Of a stretch of 64,000 nucleotides of DNA, positions 1-15,000 are shown in pieces. Under the pieces are notes generated by a model. That model was not told where the DNA came from and did no database searches. It saw only the letters and a list, made by a program, of their open reading frames with translations. Source of the stretch: Malania oleifera. Taxonomy: Eukaryota > Streptophyta > Magnoliopsida > Santalales > Ximeniaceae. Position 1 is the first letter of the stretch. Every line of letters begins with the position of its first letter. The position numbers and the translations under genes are program-made. The DNA is taken from NCBI RefSeq assembly GCF_029873635.1, contig NC_080422.1, positions 4,630,001 through 4,694,000 of the forward strand. Direction: 5' to 3'.

Positions 1-9
1 GATTACAGC
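1..9 (-). CDS. Host gene exon 7 (first three codons only)
   Basis: An AG acceptor (11-10) is followed by GCTGTAATC (Ala-Val-Ile). Joined to exon 6 this gives IDENAVI, which as I recall the family continues with the start of the PHD region (CLDGDGC...). The exon leaves the window. The short length makes it tentative, but both phase and sequence fit. Confidence 0.7.
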
Positions 10-3000
10 CTTCAACACTTATGAGGGCATCTCATAGTCAGCATGAGAAAGAAATAAGAAAAAAATTTAAACAGGCATAAAAACTAAGAAATGTGAATTT
101 GCATTTTTCTAAAAAATATTGTCATCCTACTAATAAGACCAGCAAGAGTTTAATAACTTTAAATTTTGGGGAGATCACCATTAATTTCACAAATTCTGTT
201 TGTAAATTAGCCCCAACATCAGAAATATCTACATATGGAGGATAATTACATTTTCATCAATATAGTATGATGGAAAAGAGAGTGTGTTACTCTTCCCTTC
301 AATGCACCAATCATCAACTCTGCAAACAAAAAAGGAAAAAAAATTAGTCACTACCGAAAGCCTAGTCATACTGAGATTTTCCATAATTTTGATTATTATA
401 TATCCTTAATTTCAATTATAACTCAATTATCAGTATACATAAACCCCAAAACAGAAAGCATTTTCGAATATAATTATACATCAAATCCATATACAATGCC
501 ATTGGTCATAGGGGTTATCAGAACCTACATGTGCTTCAATTTTTAATTGAGTATAAAATAGAAACCTATAAATAATTAGTCTTTTTGGAGTCTAGGACTG
601 GTATTATTTACAGATCCAATTTATTTTTTATTTGTCATTTTTTTCACATTCTTTTTTATTGAGGACTCCAACTGCTCCTTTTTAGGAATCATGATATGTG
701 CTGTTAGAACAGGCACTTGGATAAACCTGTTGAGGAAGATCCCAGGCCAACTCAAGTGCACATGTGAAAAAATTGAGACACAAGATCCAAAACCACTTGC
801 AACCAAGTACACCATTGTTTGAAGCCTCAAACTGTTACCACCTTCCAGCTCCCCCACCCCCCCCCCCCCCCCCCCAAAAAAAAAAAAAAGAAAAAAGAGA
901 AGAAGAGAAGAAACATAAAATGTGTTTCATACATTCAAATTTGGTAGACAATTCAATCGTGGGTGCAAACTATCAAGAATTATCATTTTTGGAAAAAATT
1001 TTGGCTAGTGACTACAACACTTAAGCAATGGATTAACCTACTAAAAGACAGAATCTAAGAGATGGTTCCTAAATGTGTGAAAGATCAGGTCAAGAAATAC
1101 TATCTCTTCAGCCATGATCCCTTTGACTAATCCAATCTCTCAAGCCTGTGACGGGGAGTTAATCAGTTGAACTATCGTATTAATTGTTTGACTAAAGAAG
1201 AAGTATTAAGCAATATGAATCAAATACAAAAGCCTTTGAGAATTATCACCTCTTACTCGTTCATAATGAAATTCATGCTACCAAGTCTTAAAAACCAAAA
1301 TTAACAGTGATTGCACCCAACACACTGCCAACACTTTGTGTGACCGATTGAGCACTTGTGTGTGGCAAACTCACAATGATATTATCAAAAACATTTTTGA
1401 GGCCATGTGCTACTTGCCCCAATAGAAATGCATACTGTGGTAATTTATCAAACAGCCAATACTGTCAAAGTATTGTGTGAATGGCCGAATGGTTTGGCCT
1501 TCAGTACTGTATAGTATATATAGACTTTACAAGAATGATATACATGGAAAGCAAAAAAGTTTCAGCATGATTCTAACCCTATACACGTAAACTATAATCT
1601 GTCAAGCCCTATACTTGTAAACTATAATCTGTCAAAAATATATGCTAACTATACAAAATAATGAATGGAGAAATAAGAAAATAATTGTGGGCTGAAATAA
1701 GGAAAGATGTGTAGACAGCAAGGCTTTTGCTGTTTTCTATTCCGTCGATAGCCCCCCTAAGATTGATGCGGGTTGATCAACAAGCATCAATTTGCTACTT
1801 AGGAAGCAATGTCGATGACGAGTGAGAGCCTTGGTGAAGATATCAGCAATTTGTAATTCAATGGAAATATGTGGAAGAGTGATAACACGAGCTTCAAATG
1901 CTTCACGGATAGAGTAACAATCGACTTCAATATGCTTCATGCGCTCATGATAGATAGGATTGGCCATGATCTGGATAGCCCTCATATTATCGGCATGTAG
2001 AGGTGTAGGATCGGTGTAAAAAAAATCTAGCTCAGCAAGCAAACCTTGAAACCAAATAATTTCGGAACAAGCAAGGAACACCGCCCAGTGTTCAGATTTC
2101 GTCGATGACTTAGAAACTCAGTCTTGCTTCTTACTCTTCCAAAAGATCAATGCATCACCAAAGAACACACCAACCAATGATGGAGCGATGTGTATCCGCA
2201 CAACCAGCCCAATTAGCATCGCTATAAGTAGCAAGGCGAGTAGAATTGCCTGCAGAGAAGAATAAACCATGGGCAAAAGTGCCCTAAACATAGCGTATGA
2301 TCCTATGGACAACAACAAAATGAAGATGACAAGGAGTCTGAAGAAATTGGCTGACTTGCTGTATAGCAAAAGAAATGTCCGGTCTAGTAATGGTGAGATA
2401 GACAAGGCTACCCACCAACTTCTGGTATAAACTAGGATCAGCAAGTCATCCTCCTCTTTGCGAAGATTGACATTTAATTCCATGGGAGTATCAACAGAAG
2501 TACCCTCTTGAAGGCCAGCTATAGCCACCAAGTCACTAGCATACTTATGTTCATTGAGTGAAATACCAGAGGGACTACGATGCACCTCAAGACCAAGAAA
2601 ATATGTGAGAGACCCAAGATCTTTTATATGAAAGGACTCTGAGAGATGAGTCTTGAGCTGAGCAAGTAAAGCGGAATCGGAACCAGTGATCACAATATCA
2701 TCAACATAAACCAAAAGAACAACAATACCCATGTCTGATTTCCAAAGAAACAATGAAGTGTCATACTTACTCTGCTTTAATGAAAATTGTAATAAAGTGG
2801 TGCGGAATTTATCAAACCAGGCCCTCGGAGCTTGTTTGAGGCCATAAAGAGAGCGACGAAGCTTACACACATGTGAAGTCGGAGAGGGAAACAAGCCCAG
2901 GGGTGGCTTCATATAAATACACTCTTTAAGATCCCCATGAAGAAAAGCATTCTTGACATCCATCTGATGTAGTGGCCAATCACTGGAAGCAGCAATAGCC

Positions 3001-6000
3001 AGAATCGTACGAACAGTAGTCATCTTAGCCACAAGAGCAAAGGTCTCTTCATAATTGACACCATATTCTTGATTATTCCCAAGTGCAACAAGGCGAGCTT
3101 TGTAACGATCCAAACTTCCATCAGATCGGACCTAGACTAAGTAAACCCATTTGCAACCCAGAGGAACAATGGTGGGAGGACAAGGCTTAATGTCCCAGGT
3201 GTGATTGGCCTCTAGAGCACCAATTTCTTCCTGCATAGCTTCTCGCCAACAATGATGCTTGGCAACATGTGAGTAGGATGTGGGAATATCTAAATTGGAC
3301 AATGCAGTAGTAGTAAGAACTGAAACAAAATTTCCACAACTGGAAGAGGGAAACCCATACCTATCCGGGGGTACAGACACTCGAGGAGAGCGACGTACCA
3401 AAGGCTCTAAAGGTGTTGCAATTGACTGAATCGGGAGCGTGGTGGGATCAAATATCGGATGAGCCACCAAAAGAGACTGTGGGTTGGAGCATCGTGTAGA
3501 CACAATACCTGGTTTAAAATGAGAACTGACTTGATGAGGATCCGAGAACTGCTCCTCAAAGCAGGGGAGAACCTCAGTAGAAGGGGGCAGAGAGGACACG
3601 AGAAAGAAATGTTGATTTTCAAAGAAAATAACATTCCTAGAAATGCATGTACGATGTAATATAGGATCATAGCAAACAAATCCCTTTTGACACATATTAT
3701 ATCCCAAGAATGCACATCGAACAGATTGAGCAAATAAATTATGTACCTCATAAGGAGGTAAATGAACAAAACATACACAACCAAAGGTACGTAGGATATC
3801 ATAACTAGGTTGCTTAGCAAATACGCGGAAATAGGGAGACTCCATGAGTAGGATTTGAGAAGGTAAATGATTAATCAAGTAAGTAGCAGTTTTTAGAGCC
3901 TCAACCCAAAACATGGATGGAACAGAGGATTCCAGCAAGAGAGTACGCACCACATCTAGGAGATGACGATTTTTGCATTCGGCTACTCCATTATGTTGGG
4001 GAGTAGCAAAACATGAACGTTGATGAATAATACCCTTAGAAGCCAAAAATTCCTGAAACTCAGTAGACAAATATTCACCACCGGAACCTGTGCGTAATGT
4101 CTTAATAGAAGCATAAAATTGAATGTCAACATACGCTAAAAACTCTATGGATAAGATCAAAGCACTAAGAAGCTCTACTAGCATGCAAAGGGAAGGGAAG
4201 AGTTTTGCTTTTACCAAGTTTGCAAAAAGCACACTCAAGAGATAAAGAAGAACGTTCTTTATTACCAAGTAAACCAGAGTTCAATACATGAAATAAGATC
4301 TAAATATTTGGATGGCCTAAATGACGATGCCACACCATACTAAGATCTGAAACATTATTACAAGCAAAAGACTTAATAGAAAAAAAAAAAAAAAAAACTA
4401 GAGAAAGTGTTGGAACAGGCAAAAGTAGTGGAAACAAGTGCCCCACTTTAGGTCTCTTCGTGATCGGCTCCCCCATTACCTGGTTTTGCACAACACAACC
4501 ATCACCAGAAAAATTAACAGCACGGTTGTTATCAACTAATTGACCAACAGAAATAAGATTTGTGGAAAGCTGAGGAGCAAGAAACACATCAATGAACTAA
4601 GAAGAGGCATCTCCAACAGCAGCTATTGGCAAAGAACGACATCATTGGCAGTCTGAATAGCAGATTGACTAGCGTAGGGCCGAACAAGACACGAAGTAGT
4701 GGGATTATTCATCATGTGATTAGAGGCACCTGAGTCCACATACCAGAGTTTAGTAGAATTGTTACCTTGAAGCCCCATTTCTGATAATTCCGAAATTAGC
4801 ATCAATTGCACCATTTCGGGTGTGCAGCAATTCGCTGCAGGAGGTGCAGAAACAGAGGAGTCACCTAAAGAAGAGCCAAGGGCTGCAAAAGTCATTGTGG
4901 GGGGTACCATAACAAAAGTCTGAAATGCCTAGGCTTGACGATTCTGTGGGCAGATACAACAGTCTTTGATAATGTGACCCTTCTTCTTGCAATAAGAGCA
5001 GTATTTCTTGGAACAATTAGCAGCAATATACCCAAATTCTTTGCAGCAAAAACACTGCAAGGTGCTAGAATACGCAGGCGGTCCTTGTCGTTGAGCAGCA
5101 TAAGCCACCTGGACGGACCCTGAACTACCATGAGATTGTGCCAGAGTAACTTGAGTACTAAGTTGCTGTTCTTCACGACGCAACTCACCAAACAAACATA
5201 AAGAGAAGGAACAGGAGAGCAATTCAGCAGAGAAGAGCGAACAGATTCATACTCGGGGCAGAGTCCATGCTAAATAAAGGAGAAAATCGAGAAGCCCAAA
5301 AAAACAGACTGCCAAAAGAAAAATACTACCATAAAATCGAGAAGCCCAAAAAATAAATTAACGTAGACAAAAAAAACAAAGATCAACCTGCTTGCACTAA
5401 AAAATAAATCGTGAACCAAGAAACCTGACGTGCTGAGAATCACAAGGACAGAGAAGCACCAGAAACAGAAACAGAAAGCTGTTCTGATCGACCTGCCTGC
5501 ACTAAAAATAAATTGCGAACCAAGAAATCTGCTGCTGAGAATCACAAGGACAGAGAAGCACCAGAACAGCAACAGAAAGTTGTTCTGACAGCCACTTAGT
5601 CACAGAAATACCGAAAAACAGAAAGAAAGAATGCTATACATGGAAAGCAAATAAGTTCCAGCATAATTCTAGCCCCATACATGTAAACTATAATCTGTCA
5701 AAAGTATATGCTAACTGTACAGAATAATGAATGGAGAAATAAGGAAATAATTGTGGGCTGAAATAAGGAAAGAAGTGTGGACAGCAAGGCTTTTGCTGTT
5801 TGCTGTTCCGTTGACAAATACATTTTAGGAATTCAAATTTTATGGCAGGCCTTGATGTGGCTAACTCAAAGTTCTCCCTACTATCAGTTCTTACTGCAGT
5901 TTGATCAGGACTGGCATGTCACAACTTTGTGGCTAGTAAGACACCACCGATTTGCCCAAGCCCAGGGTTCAAAACATGAGTAGGGAGCTGATAAAATTGG

Positions 6001-9000
6001 GTCCACAAGACATGGTTGTGAGAAGATTTTTTCAAATTGGCAAAAACAAAATCACAATGGATGCATCCTAAGATTAAATTTATCATTGGCCAGTGGATTA
6101 ATAATTCCACTTAGAGTCGAATGACCAACAAGCAACTAGATAACTTGAGAATGCTAAAACAATGGGATAATAGTGACAGATGTAACCACCAAGATGTACA
6201 AATGTAACTCTAGCATCATAGATAAATAAGTGAGAGACAAGGCTTCCAACCATGCAAAAATAACAGCGAGGAAAGTATAAAAGTAAAAATATACCTCGAA
6301 AATGAGTTCTCATCCACCTTGTTGCTTCCTATAGTATCGTATACCTTCATGATGAAATTGAAAAAAAAAAAAAAAAATTTATTATTATACTTAAAGGATA
6401 ACTTTGCACAAGATTGTAACAATTTCAAGAGACTGCTAATATCATGGATAAATTAATTTATGCCCTTACTTCAGGAACATCATAGTTAATGGAGAAAAGA
6501 CCTACATCTTCTTTGACAACTGACACCCACAGAGTCCACTTTTGGAAACATATGGGGAGCTTATTATAAGAGATTTTTCACTTGCTTTTGAATGCTAAAG
6601 TTTCAGCTATTGTGGATGGTGAAAACTGGGATTTGCCCAATAAGATTAACAAGGTTGCTGAAATTAAGAATAGCACTATTTTTCAACTTCATTCTGTGCA
6701 CAAACACAGTAATCTGGACTGCCTCCAATCTAAAGATTTTTACTCTTGACTCAGCATGGGTATGTTTTGAGGAAAAGACATTCTATTGTTCCTTGGTACA
6801 GTGCTGTATTCCAGGACAGGCTTTTATTGCTTGGTAGGCCACTTGGAATAGGTTAAGCACACTTAACAGGATTGTTAAATGGGGGGGGGGGGGGGGGGGG
6901 GGGGGGGGGAATTCTGTCAGCAATATGTCAATTATGCAAATGTCCAGAAGAGAGCAGAATTCGTCCATTTTTTGAATTGTAAAATTATAGAGAAGGCTTA
7001 TGAAAAAATTACCAGATCACTGAAGCTGAAAAGAAACTCCAGTAATTGGGATGATGAACTTCAAAGGATTTCCAACTTAGGAAATAGGCCATCTGAAGTT
7101 TTATATAAAATTGCTAGGGTGCATCTATCTATGACATATGGAAGTTCAAGAATTCTGTTATTTTCAATAATAATCAGCTTAGCACTTATTCTATGGAAAC
7201 AAGGATCATGAAGGATGTAAAAGATGGTATTTTGGGACTCAAAAGATTTGTTACAGTCCAACAGAACTCAACTTTAAGCTGAACTTCAAAACTCTTTGTT
7301 CTTGGGTTTTTGAGTAAGGATTGTAAAGTTATCCTAGATGAAAGTTTAATTATACAACATAGGATTTTAGTGATAGGAATCATATTATAGTGATCTGACA
7401 AATTTTACGCTGGCTGTGAGCTACCTAACGCAACCCTCCTCCTTAACCCAGGCTTGGGACCGGCTGTGTGTGAAAAAATTAGGACATTAAGTGCATCACA
7501 GGCTTGGGACGGGCTTGGTTTTGTTGTTTTGTTTTTTGTTGTTGTAGAATTTTAGTGATAGATATACGTATTGAAAAATCAAAGAGAAATGGTAATATAA
7601 ATCAATGCAAGGGAACTAGGTGATGGAACCTAAAGGGGGAAAATATAATAGAATTTAAAGATAAAATGATCAAAGAGAGTGGTTGGACAATAGTGGATAA
7701 TATAGACTCAAATACTTTTTGGAGTAGGATAGCTAGTTCTCTTAAAAAGAGAGTAGAACAGATTTTAGGTGAATGAGGATGCTTAGTGACTAGTAAAGAA
7801 AGTTGGTGGTGGGATCAAGATGCCCAAAAATAATTCGGTATAAAAAACAAGGCAACATAGAAACATGCCAAACTTTGAAAAGTATAAAGAGCCAAGGAAA
7901 AATGTAAAGAAAGACCATTAGTGAAGCTAAACATAGAGCATATAATAATTTATATGCTACATTAGATACAAAATAAGGGAAAAGAAAGATGGCGAAGTTA
8001 CTTTAATAAACCATTTAGTGAAACCTAAGTAGAAGGCTAAAACTTAGAATCAACAAATGAAGAAGGAGGACCATGCTTTAGGTGAGCTCAAATGAAGAAG
8101 GATACACCCCAAAAGATTGGAAAGCATTCAAAGAAGATTCCTTCGGGGAAATACAGGTGAGGACTTTAAATATCATCTTGTTAGATGGGGTTTGGGTGGG
8201 GGGGGTGGAGGTTGTCAAACAACCTATGCAAAAGGGAGGTTTAGGCCTTAGATCCCTTCTCACATTCAATAGGGCTCTGTTAGGGGAAGTGGCTTGGAGA
8301 TTTCATGATTGAGAAAGAGCATTTCAAGAGAAAAGTCATTGCCAATAAATAAAGCCTCCATCACAATGGTGGGATTTCAACAAAAGATGTGAATCAAACC
8401 CATGGCACAGGTGCTTGGAGATACATCAGAAGATGATGGAGTAACTTCTTCCCTCTCATTTTCTTTTAGGTGGGAAATGGGGAGGGTATGTATTTTTGGC
8501 ATGACATCTGGTGCAGTGAATCCCAGCTCATTACCAAATACTGCTCTATCTTCAAGCTCCCTTGCAACAAAGACGCCCTTATTAACCAGCACCCCAAGCT
8601 CTCTAGTCAATGGAAGATCTGGAATATTCTTTTGATCAGGAATGCTTCTGATTTTGGAGGTGGATATTCTAACAGATTTTTTCACTTACCTTTATAAATT
8701 TCAGTGTCAGGTGTTACGGGCTGACTATTTTCACACCTTTGTGAAAGGAACGTGCGGCGCTAGCTAAAGCACTTTTACTTAACTAGCCAACCATCGTTTA
8801 CCACAGTTCATCCACGAAACACTTTCATTAGCATTTAATCAAATAGCAACGGAAGCAATAAGCAATTATGAAAGTAGTGGCAAGCAAGCAGTAAACATTG
8901 AAGCAACGCAATTCATTAACAACACCTCCGTTGACATTGTGTGTTTAGCGAGGGAGGCAAGTAGGCTAAACGCGTTGACAATAGCTAGTGAGTTTTACAA

Positions 9001-12000
9001 GATTGATGAACACTCACCCTCCCCTAAAGAGCTTTACATGCAAAATTCATTTTGACACTAAGAAACATCAATGTGACCAAGGAGTCATGCTTCCTTATTT
9101 GGCATACAATGAAACAAATACTAGAAAATAATCCAACACTAGCATTTACATGATGGAAACCTATCCCAAACGCACGAGACAAGCGGTCACAGGCAAGCAT
9201 AATGCCCTAAACAAGCTAGGCTCATGACGCTCCCCCACTTATGCGGTCGACATCCTTGTAGACTTTGACGCTAGGTACACTTCAACTTTGTCCATGAACG
9301 GGTGCATAACTTCTGCAGAAATCCATTTGATTTCTTCATCACCAAGGCCTTTCCACTTCACTAAGAACTCCTTCTGCTTCTTCCTTGAGGATATGAACTC
9401 TCTGTCTGCAAGGATCTCTTCAACTTCACGTCTGTCAGGTCGCACTGTCTTTAACTCTGCTCTGTTTGACTGACTTCTGCTCAGATCGTTGGTGTCAACG
9501 TTGTACGGCTTGAGGCAGCTAACGTGAAACACAGGATGCACTTTCATCCAAGTTGAAGGGTCAATTCTATAAGAGACCTTCCTAACTTTGCCCAAGATGG
9601 GGACTGGTCCTTCATATTTGCGAAGTGGTCTCCTCTCTCGTCCTCGTAGTGACTTGATCTGTTCAGGATTGAACTTAGCAAGCACCAAGTCACCTACATT
9701 GAAGTGTTGCGGTGTTCTCCCCTGATCTACCCACTTCTTCATCCGCTTAGAAGCTTTCTCTAGGTAGGCTCAAGAAATCTCAGCATTCTGTCTCCATTCT
9801 CTAGTGAAGATGTACGCTCTGTGACTTTTTCCTCTGTACGGCTCATCCACTGTGTGAGGTAACAACGGCTGTTGACCTGTAACAAGCTCAAAAGGGCTCT
9901 TGTTGGTTGTAGAGCTCTTTCGGGCGATGAAATAGAACTAAGCCACATCAAGTAGTTGTATCCAATTCTTTTGGTTGGCGTTGACGAAGTGGTGCAAGTA
10001 CTCTTCTAGTAGCCCATTGAATCTCCCCGTCTGTCTGTCTGTCTATCTATTAGTGGACGGTAACTCGAAGAGATTTCAAGTTGTGAACCGAGGATTCTGA
10101 AAAGTTCTGTCCAAAAGTTACCAATGAATCTTAAGTCTCGGTCACTTATAATGTCTTGAGGAACACCCTAATATTTCACAATATTCGTGAAAAACAGTGT
10201 ATCGTCTCCTTTGCCGAACAGTACTTTGGTGCGAGAATAAACGTACCATACTTCGAAAACCTGCCTGTGACCACAAGTATAGACCTTGCATCTCTCACTC
10301 TGGGCAAGTTGGTGATGAAGTCCAGTGAGACACTTTCCCACAGTTTGGATGGTACTAATAGGGCTCCAGAAGCCCTGCAATCTTCCTTCGCTCCACCTTG
10401 TCTTGTTGCCAAGTGAGACAAGTTCGGGTATAATCAACCACATCATCACGCATGTGCAGCCAATAGTACCCCTACTTCAGTAAGGCCAAAGTGTGCTGCC
10501 ATCCTGGATGCCTAGCCCACATGGTATCATGACACTCTCTCAACAGTGTCTTCCTCAGATCACCAGCTCGTGGCACAAAGAGCCGGCTACCATGGGTCAT
10601 CAGCAATTCATCTTCCATCCAAAACTGATGTGCTTTACCCTTTTCTGTAAGCTTCATTAGGTTCAAGCGCAACTGAATCATTGGCTAAGTTCTCTTTGAT
10701 GTGCTCCCGCATCGTCGTGGTAACAGCACTCACAGTCAAGTGTGCTACCATCTGCAAGGCCGCCAACTCAGCCTTCCTACTCAGAGCATTCGCGACTTGG
10801 TTCAATCGCCCCGCCATGTGCTTAAAGGAGAAATTAAATTCTAACAAGAATTCCAACCATCGGCCCTACTTCGGTGTCAACTTTGGCTGTGAGAAGAAAT
10901 GGCTAACACCCGAGTTAGACAATGTATCACCGCTAGTATCTCCTCCTCTTGAGTTGTGTACTTCCGCTCTGCTTTACTAAACTTACGGCTCTCGTAGGCA
11001 ACAGCCCTCCTATAACAAGACTCCTCCAAGGGCGAAGTTTGATGCATTTGTTTGTACTTCGAAGGGTTTCATGACATCCTGAAGAGCAAGTACCGAATCT
11101 CTCATCATGGCATCCTTCAAGTCATCAAAGGCTCCTTGACACTTCTCTATTCAGTTCCACCCATGACCCTTCTTCAGTTGTTCTGTCATAGGAGACGTTC
11201 TCCACAAATACCCCTCTACGAACTTCCTGTAGTAGTTGGCAAGGCCAAGAAAGGAACGCAACTCCTTCCCTATCGTTGGGATTTTCCATTCTTGAATCGC
11301 CCTTACCTTCTCCATATCCATCCTGATATGACCTTGCTCAATCACATGACCAAAGAATTTGATGTTCTGCTGAGCAAAAGAGCACTTCTCTTTCTTCACA
11401 TACAGACTATTACCCCTCATCCTTTCAAACACCTTCCGTAAATACTCTTCATATTCCTCAAGAGTGAACAATAGACAACAATATCATCCAGGTACACCAC
11501 AACAAACTTATCGAGGTACTCACGAATTACCTGGTTCATCAAGGTACAGAATGTTGCAGGCGCATTCGTCACCGAATGGCATCACCAAGAATTCATACGC
11601 CCCATACCACATCACACAAGTAGTCTTCGAGTCATCCCCATCAGTAATCCTTACCTGATAGTAACCTAACCTCAATTCAAGTTTAGTGAAGTACTTGGCA
11701 TGACTTAACTGATCCAACAAATCAGCAATCAACGGAATAGGATACTTGTTGCGCATTGTCACCTTGTAGAGCGCACGGTAGTCTACACACATCCGCATGC
11801 TCCCATCATGTTTCTTCTGAAACAACACCGGTGCTCCAAACAGTGCTTTGGAAGGGCAAACATATCCCGTTTCCAACAACTCATCAAGTTGTTTCCTCAA
11901 CTCTGCCAGCTCTAGAGGCGCCATCCGATATGACCCTTTAGCAACCTGGAAACAACTCGATCTCATGCTCCATACCCCGTAGTGGAGGCAATTCGTGAGG

Positions 12001-15000
12001 CAGCTTATCCGGCATCACCTCATTGTACTCATCTGACACCGCTTAGATAGTCGTAGGCACCAGCTCTTGGCCTACTTCTTCATCTACCACCACTGTGGTT
12101 AGATATGTCTACTCACCTTTTCTCAATCCCTTCTTGAGTTACATTGCTGAAAGGAACTTCTCATCGTCTCCTTTCGTTGCAACAACTTGCACCATGCACG
12201 GGTGATCCCCCATCAGACACAGGGAACCAGCCAAAGGCATCAGCACTGCCTTCGTCCTCCTCAAGAACTCCATTCCTAAAATGACTAGAAAGTCATCCAA
12301 TGGCACCGCTGTGAAATTCACATGACCTTCCCACTGCCCAAGCTTCACAGTAACTTGCTTGGCTACTCTCAGGGTAGGTTGGGCTACAGAATTAACTGCT
12401 TTCAAGCATTCTATATCCTTCTCTAAGGACAAGTTGAGTCTCCATGCTTCCGGTTGCGAAACAAAACCTATAAGTAACCTTTGTATCCACCATAGCGCGG
12501 GTACTCTTCCCATTGATCCTCAAGTTTACAAACATTAGTCCCTTTGCTCGTGTAACTTTCAGTGCTTTTGCCTGCTTTTCCACTGCATTCACCTACCACA
12601 TTGCACCCATCCTCGGGTTATCATCCTCTTCCCCATCACTTTCCACTACCTGTCCCAAAGTAGAAGCCTGTAAGGCATTAAGAGTTACTTTGTGAAAACA
12701 CTCAAAAACTCTATAAGGGCCTCGACATAAGTAGCATGCAATTTTACCCTTTCCATTGGGTGTGTTGAACCCACGAGACAATGAAGCTTCTTTTGAGGTT
12801 GATGCTTTATAGTCGGCTCCCCCACTTTTGGGTTTGCCCTTCTTGAAAGACTTTGGACGAAGCAGGGTTATCATCAGCATAATCAGTCAAGCGTTCTGCA
12901 GCAGCTTGTGCAGTAGACAAGTCTTGAACTCTTGCCTATGAAATTCAGTTCTTGCCCACGATTTCATCCCCTCAAGAAAATAGAACAGTTTGTCCTTCTC
13001 CAACATGAACCTAATATCCAACATCAAAGCAGAAAATTGTTTCACATATTCCTTGATTGACCCAATACGTTTGAGGTCTCTCGGTTTTTTTCTAGCATTG
13101 TACTCAACATTCTTAGGAAAGAATTGGGCCTTGAATTCTCTCTTCAAGTCTGCCCAATTATCTACTACACAAACTCCATTTTCAATTTCATTGTACTAGT
13201 ATGCCACCACAGTTTGGCGTCACCATCCAAGTACATGGTCGAAGTATCCACTTTCACCTGTTTTGAGGCAATCCTCATAGCACGAAAATACTGCTCCATA
13301 TCAAACAAGAAGTTCTCCAACTCCTTGGCATCACGGGCACCCACATACGTCTTGGGTTTTGGTACCTTGATCTTGCTAACTCCGAGAGTGTTGGAGTTTC
13401 CCATAGCAAGAACCATCATATTCATCCTTGCATCCAGATCATCTATCCGAGACTGCAAAGTTTCCACGGTGTGGTGAAAGTCCTCTGCCATTTCACCTGT
13501 CAAAATTGCTTGATTCTTTTGTGATTCCATCACTTCATCAACAAGTCCACTCAGTTGGGCCATCTCATTGGCTACATTGTTGGTTGTTGTCTCAACCTGT
13601 GCTTCCAGCACGCTGATTCTCTCAGCATTATTTGGTGCCATGATCACTTACCAAATCTTTCCAAATCCCCCAACGAAGGTAACTGAATTCACGTAACAAA
13701 TAACCTTTGCTCTAATACCAAGTGTCACGGGCCGACTATTTTCACACCTTTGTGAAAGGACCGTGCGGGGCTAGCTAAAGCACTCTTGCTTAACTAGCCA
13801 ACCTATCGTTTACCACAATTCATCCACAAAACACTTTCATTAGCATTCAATTAAATAGCAGCGAAAGCAGTAAGCAATTATGAAAGCAGTGGCAAGCAAG
13901 CAATAAACATTGAAGCAACGCAATTCATTAACAACAACTCCGTTGACATTGTGTGTTTAGCGAGGGAGGCAAGTAGGCTAAACACGTTGACAATAGCTAG
14001 TGAGTTTTACAAGACTAATGAACACTCACCCTCCCCTAAAAAGCTTTACATGTAAAATTCAACTTGGCACGAGGAAACATCAAAGTGATCGAGGAGTCAT
14101 ACTGCCTTATTTGGCATACAATGAAACAAATACTAGAAAACAACCCTACACTAGCATTTACATAATGGAAACTCATCCCAAACGCACAAGACAAGCGGTC
14201 ACAGACAAGCATAATGCCCTGCATGTCCAATAAGCCCAAGTGGTCCTTGAACAAAGATGGTATTTTTCATAGTCATTTCTTACTTCAATCACCTCAACTC
14301 CCCAGGGGTTTGCAGCTTTGATTTCCCTTGTGTTCTCATCTGGAAAACAGTAACAGCCCCCTCAAAGGTCCTTTTTTCGCACAGAAGGCAACTCTTGCAG
14401 AGATCCTTACCCTTGATAACCTTCAGAAAAAGTACTTATCGCTTGTGAGTAGGTGCTTTCTATGCTTTGAGCAAGCTGAATTGGTTGAATGCATCCTTTT
14501 CATTGTTCTTTTACCCAAAAACCTCTGAAGCTTAGCCATTTCCATGGTTAGGCGGAGGAGGATCACTGCAGCTTCAGTGGAGGGTGAGTTATGGCTTGGG
14601 CTAGGATCCAAGAAAATAAGGTCAGAAGGGAATCCCTTTCCCTCATTCCCCTTGCAGTTTTCTGGACTGTCTGAAGGGAAAGGAACAGAAGAACTTTTAA
14701 GGAAACATCCTTCCCATCTGCATGTGGTCAAAGATTGGTGGTTAGCTATGATTTCTAATTGGCAAAGCAAGATGCTTGGGAGGGACATCTATATAATTTT
14801 TTATTTTCCTAACACCTTACAGTGATAGTTGTAATGTTCACTTTTTCTCTATTGTATTTGGGTAGCATCCCCTTGATGCCTTTTTGCCTCATTAATAAAT
14901 TGTCCCTTTGTTGATCAAAAAAATGAGGAAAAGCTAAGGGCCCGCTTAGTTTTAGAAAACATTTTCTTCTTTCAATTTGTCTTCCAAAGAATTATAAAAA

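Larger units (their letters stand above)
1536..5816 (-). mobile_element. Ty1/copia LTR retrotransposon 1, gag-truncated
   Basis: Two similar LTRs (1536-1750 and 5632-5816) flank copia pol domains on the minus strand in the order protease, integrase, RT, RNase H. A purine tract complement (CCCCCC, about 1752-1758) abuts the left LTR, which is therefore the 3' LTR. The N-terminal gag is missing between the leader and the zinc knuckles, so the internal region is short, and pol is broken by frameshifts. No clear tRNA-primer site or 5-bp target duplication was found. It sits in intron 5 of the host gene, in the same orientation. Confidence 0.88.
8712..14238 (-). mobile_element. Ty3/gypsy chromovirus 1
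   Basis: LTRs at 8712-9224 and 13723-14238 bracket gag, protease, RT, RNase H, integrase and chromodomain in gypsy order on the minus strand. A primer site complementary to initiator tRNA-Met (TGGTATTAGAGC, 13709-13720) lies two bases inside the right LTR, making that the 5' LTR. A purine tract (GTGGGGGAGC on the minus strand, about 9228-9237) abuts the left LTR. All genes carry frameshifts. It inserted into LINE B; no clear target duplication was found. Confidence 0.93.
8058..14934 (+). mobile_element. LINE B (zf-RVT type), split by chromovirus 1
   Basis: The left piece (8070-8711) encodes [20 protein letters not shown] and, in another frame, [13 protein letters not shown]. The right piece (14239-14930) encodes [20 protein letters not shown] and [18 protein letters not shown], the zinc-binding domain. 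Both belong to the 3' part of one plant LINE. The element ends in an A-rich stretch after a GGGTAGCATCCCCTTGATG 3' UTR motif that also ends LINE C. Flanks AAATGAAGAAG (8056) and AAATGAGGAAAAG (14920) may be an imperfect target duplication inside LINE A. Confidence 0.68.
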
